Shown here: positions 63,014 to 64,000 of the stretch, piece by piece
How the letters are laid out: the number at the start of each line of letters is the position of its first letter
Numbering within the stretch: position 1 is the first letter of the stretch
Assembly (NCBI RefSeq): GCF_021191635.1
Contig: NZ_JAIWPR010000027.1
Coordinates: 1 to 64,000, forward strand
DNA from: Alterluteimonas quercicellularis
Lineage (GTDB): Bacteria; Pseudomonadota; Gammaproteobacteria; Xanthomonadales; Xanthomonadaceae
DNA: 64,000 bases
Reading direction: 5' to 3'
The notes under the pieces: generated by a model
Told to the model about the DNA's origin: nothing
What the model saw: only the letters and a program-made list of their open reading frames with translations
Database searches by the model: none
Program-made: the position numbers and the translations under genes

Positions 63014-64000
63014 ATGTCGTCCGCCGCCTTGTCCGATCCGCCCAGCGCCCCCGCCGCGCCTCCCGTCCCCGCCGGCTGCCGGCTGCACAAGTTCGGCGGC
63101 AGCAGCCTGGCCGATGCCGAGCGCATCCGCGCCGCCGCCGGCCTGGTCTTGGCGGAACCCGGGCCGCGTGTGGTGGTGGTCTCGGCGATGCGCGGGGTCA
63201 CCGACGCCCTGGTCGCCCTGGCCGAGCGCGCGCGCGACGGCGAGGACTGGAGCGAGGGCTGGCAGGCGCTGCGGCAGCGCCATCGCGACGCCGCGCTGGC
63301 CCTGGCGCCGGCCGATCCCGACGCGCTGCTGGCCGCGCTCGACGCCGAGAGCGACGCGCTGCTGGCCGACCTGGACGCGCTCGCCGCCGGCGACGGCGAC
63401 GGCGAGCGCCTGGCCGAACGCGCCTGGGGCCACGGCGAGCTGTGCAGCGCCTGGCTGATGCACGCCGCGCTGGGCGGCCACGCCGCCGGCTGGGCGCGCC
63501 TGGACGCGCGCGAGGCGCTGGTGGTGCGCCCGGGCGAGATCGGCGTGGCGCTGGACCGCGAGGCCAGCCTGGCGCGGCTGCGCGCCTGGCGCGCGCGCCA
63601 CCCGCAGCCGCACGTGGTCGCCACCGGCTTCGTCGCGCGCACGCCGGACGGGCACGCCACCACGCTCGGCCGCAACGGCAGCGACCATTCCGCCACCCTG
63701 CTCGCCGACCTGTTCGACGCCGCGGCGGTGACCATCTGGACCGACGTCGACGGCGTGCTCTCGGCCGACCCGCGGCTGGTGCCGGACGCGGTGCGCCTGG
63801 CTTCGATGTCCTACGCCGAGGCCTGCGAGCTGGCCTACTTCGGCGCCAAGGTGCTGCACCCGCGCACGCTCGCGCCGCTGCAGGCGCGCGGCATTCCGCT
63901 GTCGATCCGCAACACCCTGGACCCGTCCGCGCCCGGCACCCGCATCGCCGCGCAGGGCGAGCCCGCGCGCTCGCCGGTCAAGGGCCTGAGCCTGGTCGAC
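63014..64000 (+). CDS. thrA: Aspartate kinase, probably the bifunctional aspartokinase/homoserine dehydrogenase ThrA; truncated by window edge
   Basis: First enzyme of the aspartate family pathway to threonine, methionine and lysine. The visible 329 residues are the amino-acid-kinase domain. They show HKFGGSSLADAERI near residue 25, VVVVSAMRGVTDALVALAE, the substrate region VVATGFVARTPDGHATTLGRNGSDHSATLLADLF, WTDVDGVLSADPRLVPDA and the SYAEACELAYFGAKVLHPRTLAPL segment. The last residues (PVKGLSLVD) begin the ACT regulatory region. The Thr-rich leader and the family's usual gene order suggest the fused thrA form, but the homoserine dehydrogenase part is outside the window. Confidence 0.92.
   Translation, partial: MSSAALSDPPSAPAAPPVPAGCRLHKFGGSSLADAERIRAAAGLVLAEPGPRVVVVSAMRGVTDALVALAERARDGEDWSEGWQALRQRHRDAALALAPADPDALLAALDAESDALLADLDALAAGDGDGERLAERAWGHGELCSAWLMHAALGGHAAGWARLDAREALVVRPGEIGVALDREASLARLRAWRARHPQPHVVATGFVARTPDGHATTLGRNGSDHSATLLADLFDAAAVTIWTDVDGVLSADPRLVPDAVRLASMSYAEACELAYFGAKVLHPRTLAPLQARGIPLSIRNTLDPSAPGTRIAAQGEPARSPVKGLSLVD

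Overview
This is a very GC-rich (about 70%) chromosomal segment from a Gammaproteobacterium. Gene order and protein character point to the Xanthomonadaceae/Lysobacteraceae (Lysobacter, Luteimonas or Pseudoxanthomonas-like). The signs are dsbC beside xerD, the pepA-holC-valS operon opposite lptFG, an H-NS-like protein of the Xanthomonas type, a PhoP/ColR-type two-component pair, many TonB-dependent receptors (TBDRs), and two families of short inverted repeats scattered between genes. The genus is inferred; there is no rRNA or tRNA in the window to fix it.

Layout. 1-2930: the N-terminal part of a large trimeric autotransporter adhesin (minus strand), running off the left edge, followed by an 820-base gene-free stretch. 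3753-22600: a core-gene block with purL, dsbC, xerD, an RDD membrane protein, the pepA-holC-valS operon, the divergent lptF-lptG pair, a pssA / putative DNA polymerase III psi / rimI operon with ATGA overlaps, a DUF4124 protein, proS and an H-NS-like protein. 22675-27700: a ThrE-type exporter facing a four-gene Mla phospholipid-transport operon (STAS-MlaE fusion, MlaF, MlaD, lipoprotein). 27722-34600: two-component kinase and regulator, a small exported protein, a RimK-type ligase, a membrane-anchored winged-helix/TPR regulator and an exported hypothetical protein. 34799-43300: proton-pumping pyrophosphatase, two L,D-transpeptidase-like proteins, a lipoprotein, an RTX-M91 metallopeptidase, soluble pyrophosphatase and an HDOD protein.

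43400-64000 is the accessory half. A TBDR lies downstream of an AraC regulator and of a winged-helix/PD40 sensor-regulator. Next come a stand-alone CdiA-CT-type RNase A toxin with its CdiI-type immunity gene, a DUF4136 lipoprotein, and thiC with a TPP riboswitch. Three more TBDRs follow; one carries a perfect Mo-box-like palindrome just upstream, and an HTH-only ModE regulator lies at the far end of the cluster. The window closes with a threonine-rich leader peptide, an attenuator-like structure and the start of thrA.

The observations most worth a second look are: the orphan RNase A-type toxin/immunity pair; the ModE/Mo-box/TBDR arrangement; a 153-base inverted-repeat element inserted in frame inside purL, with relatives in both spacers of pepA-holC-valS; REP-like palindromes whose TAG provides the stop codon of four unrelated genes; the RTX-M91 metallopeptidase; and a previously easy-to-miss psi (HolD) candidate next to rimI.
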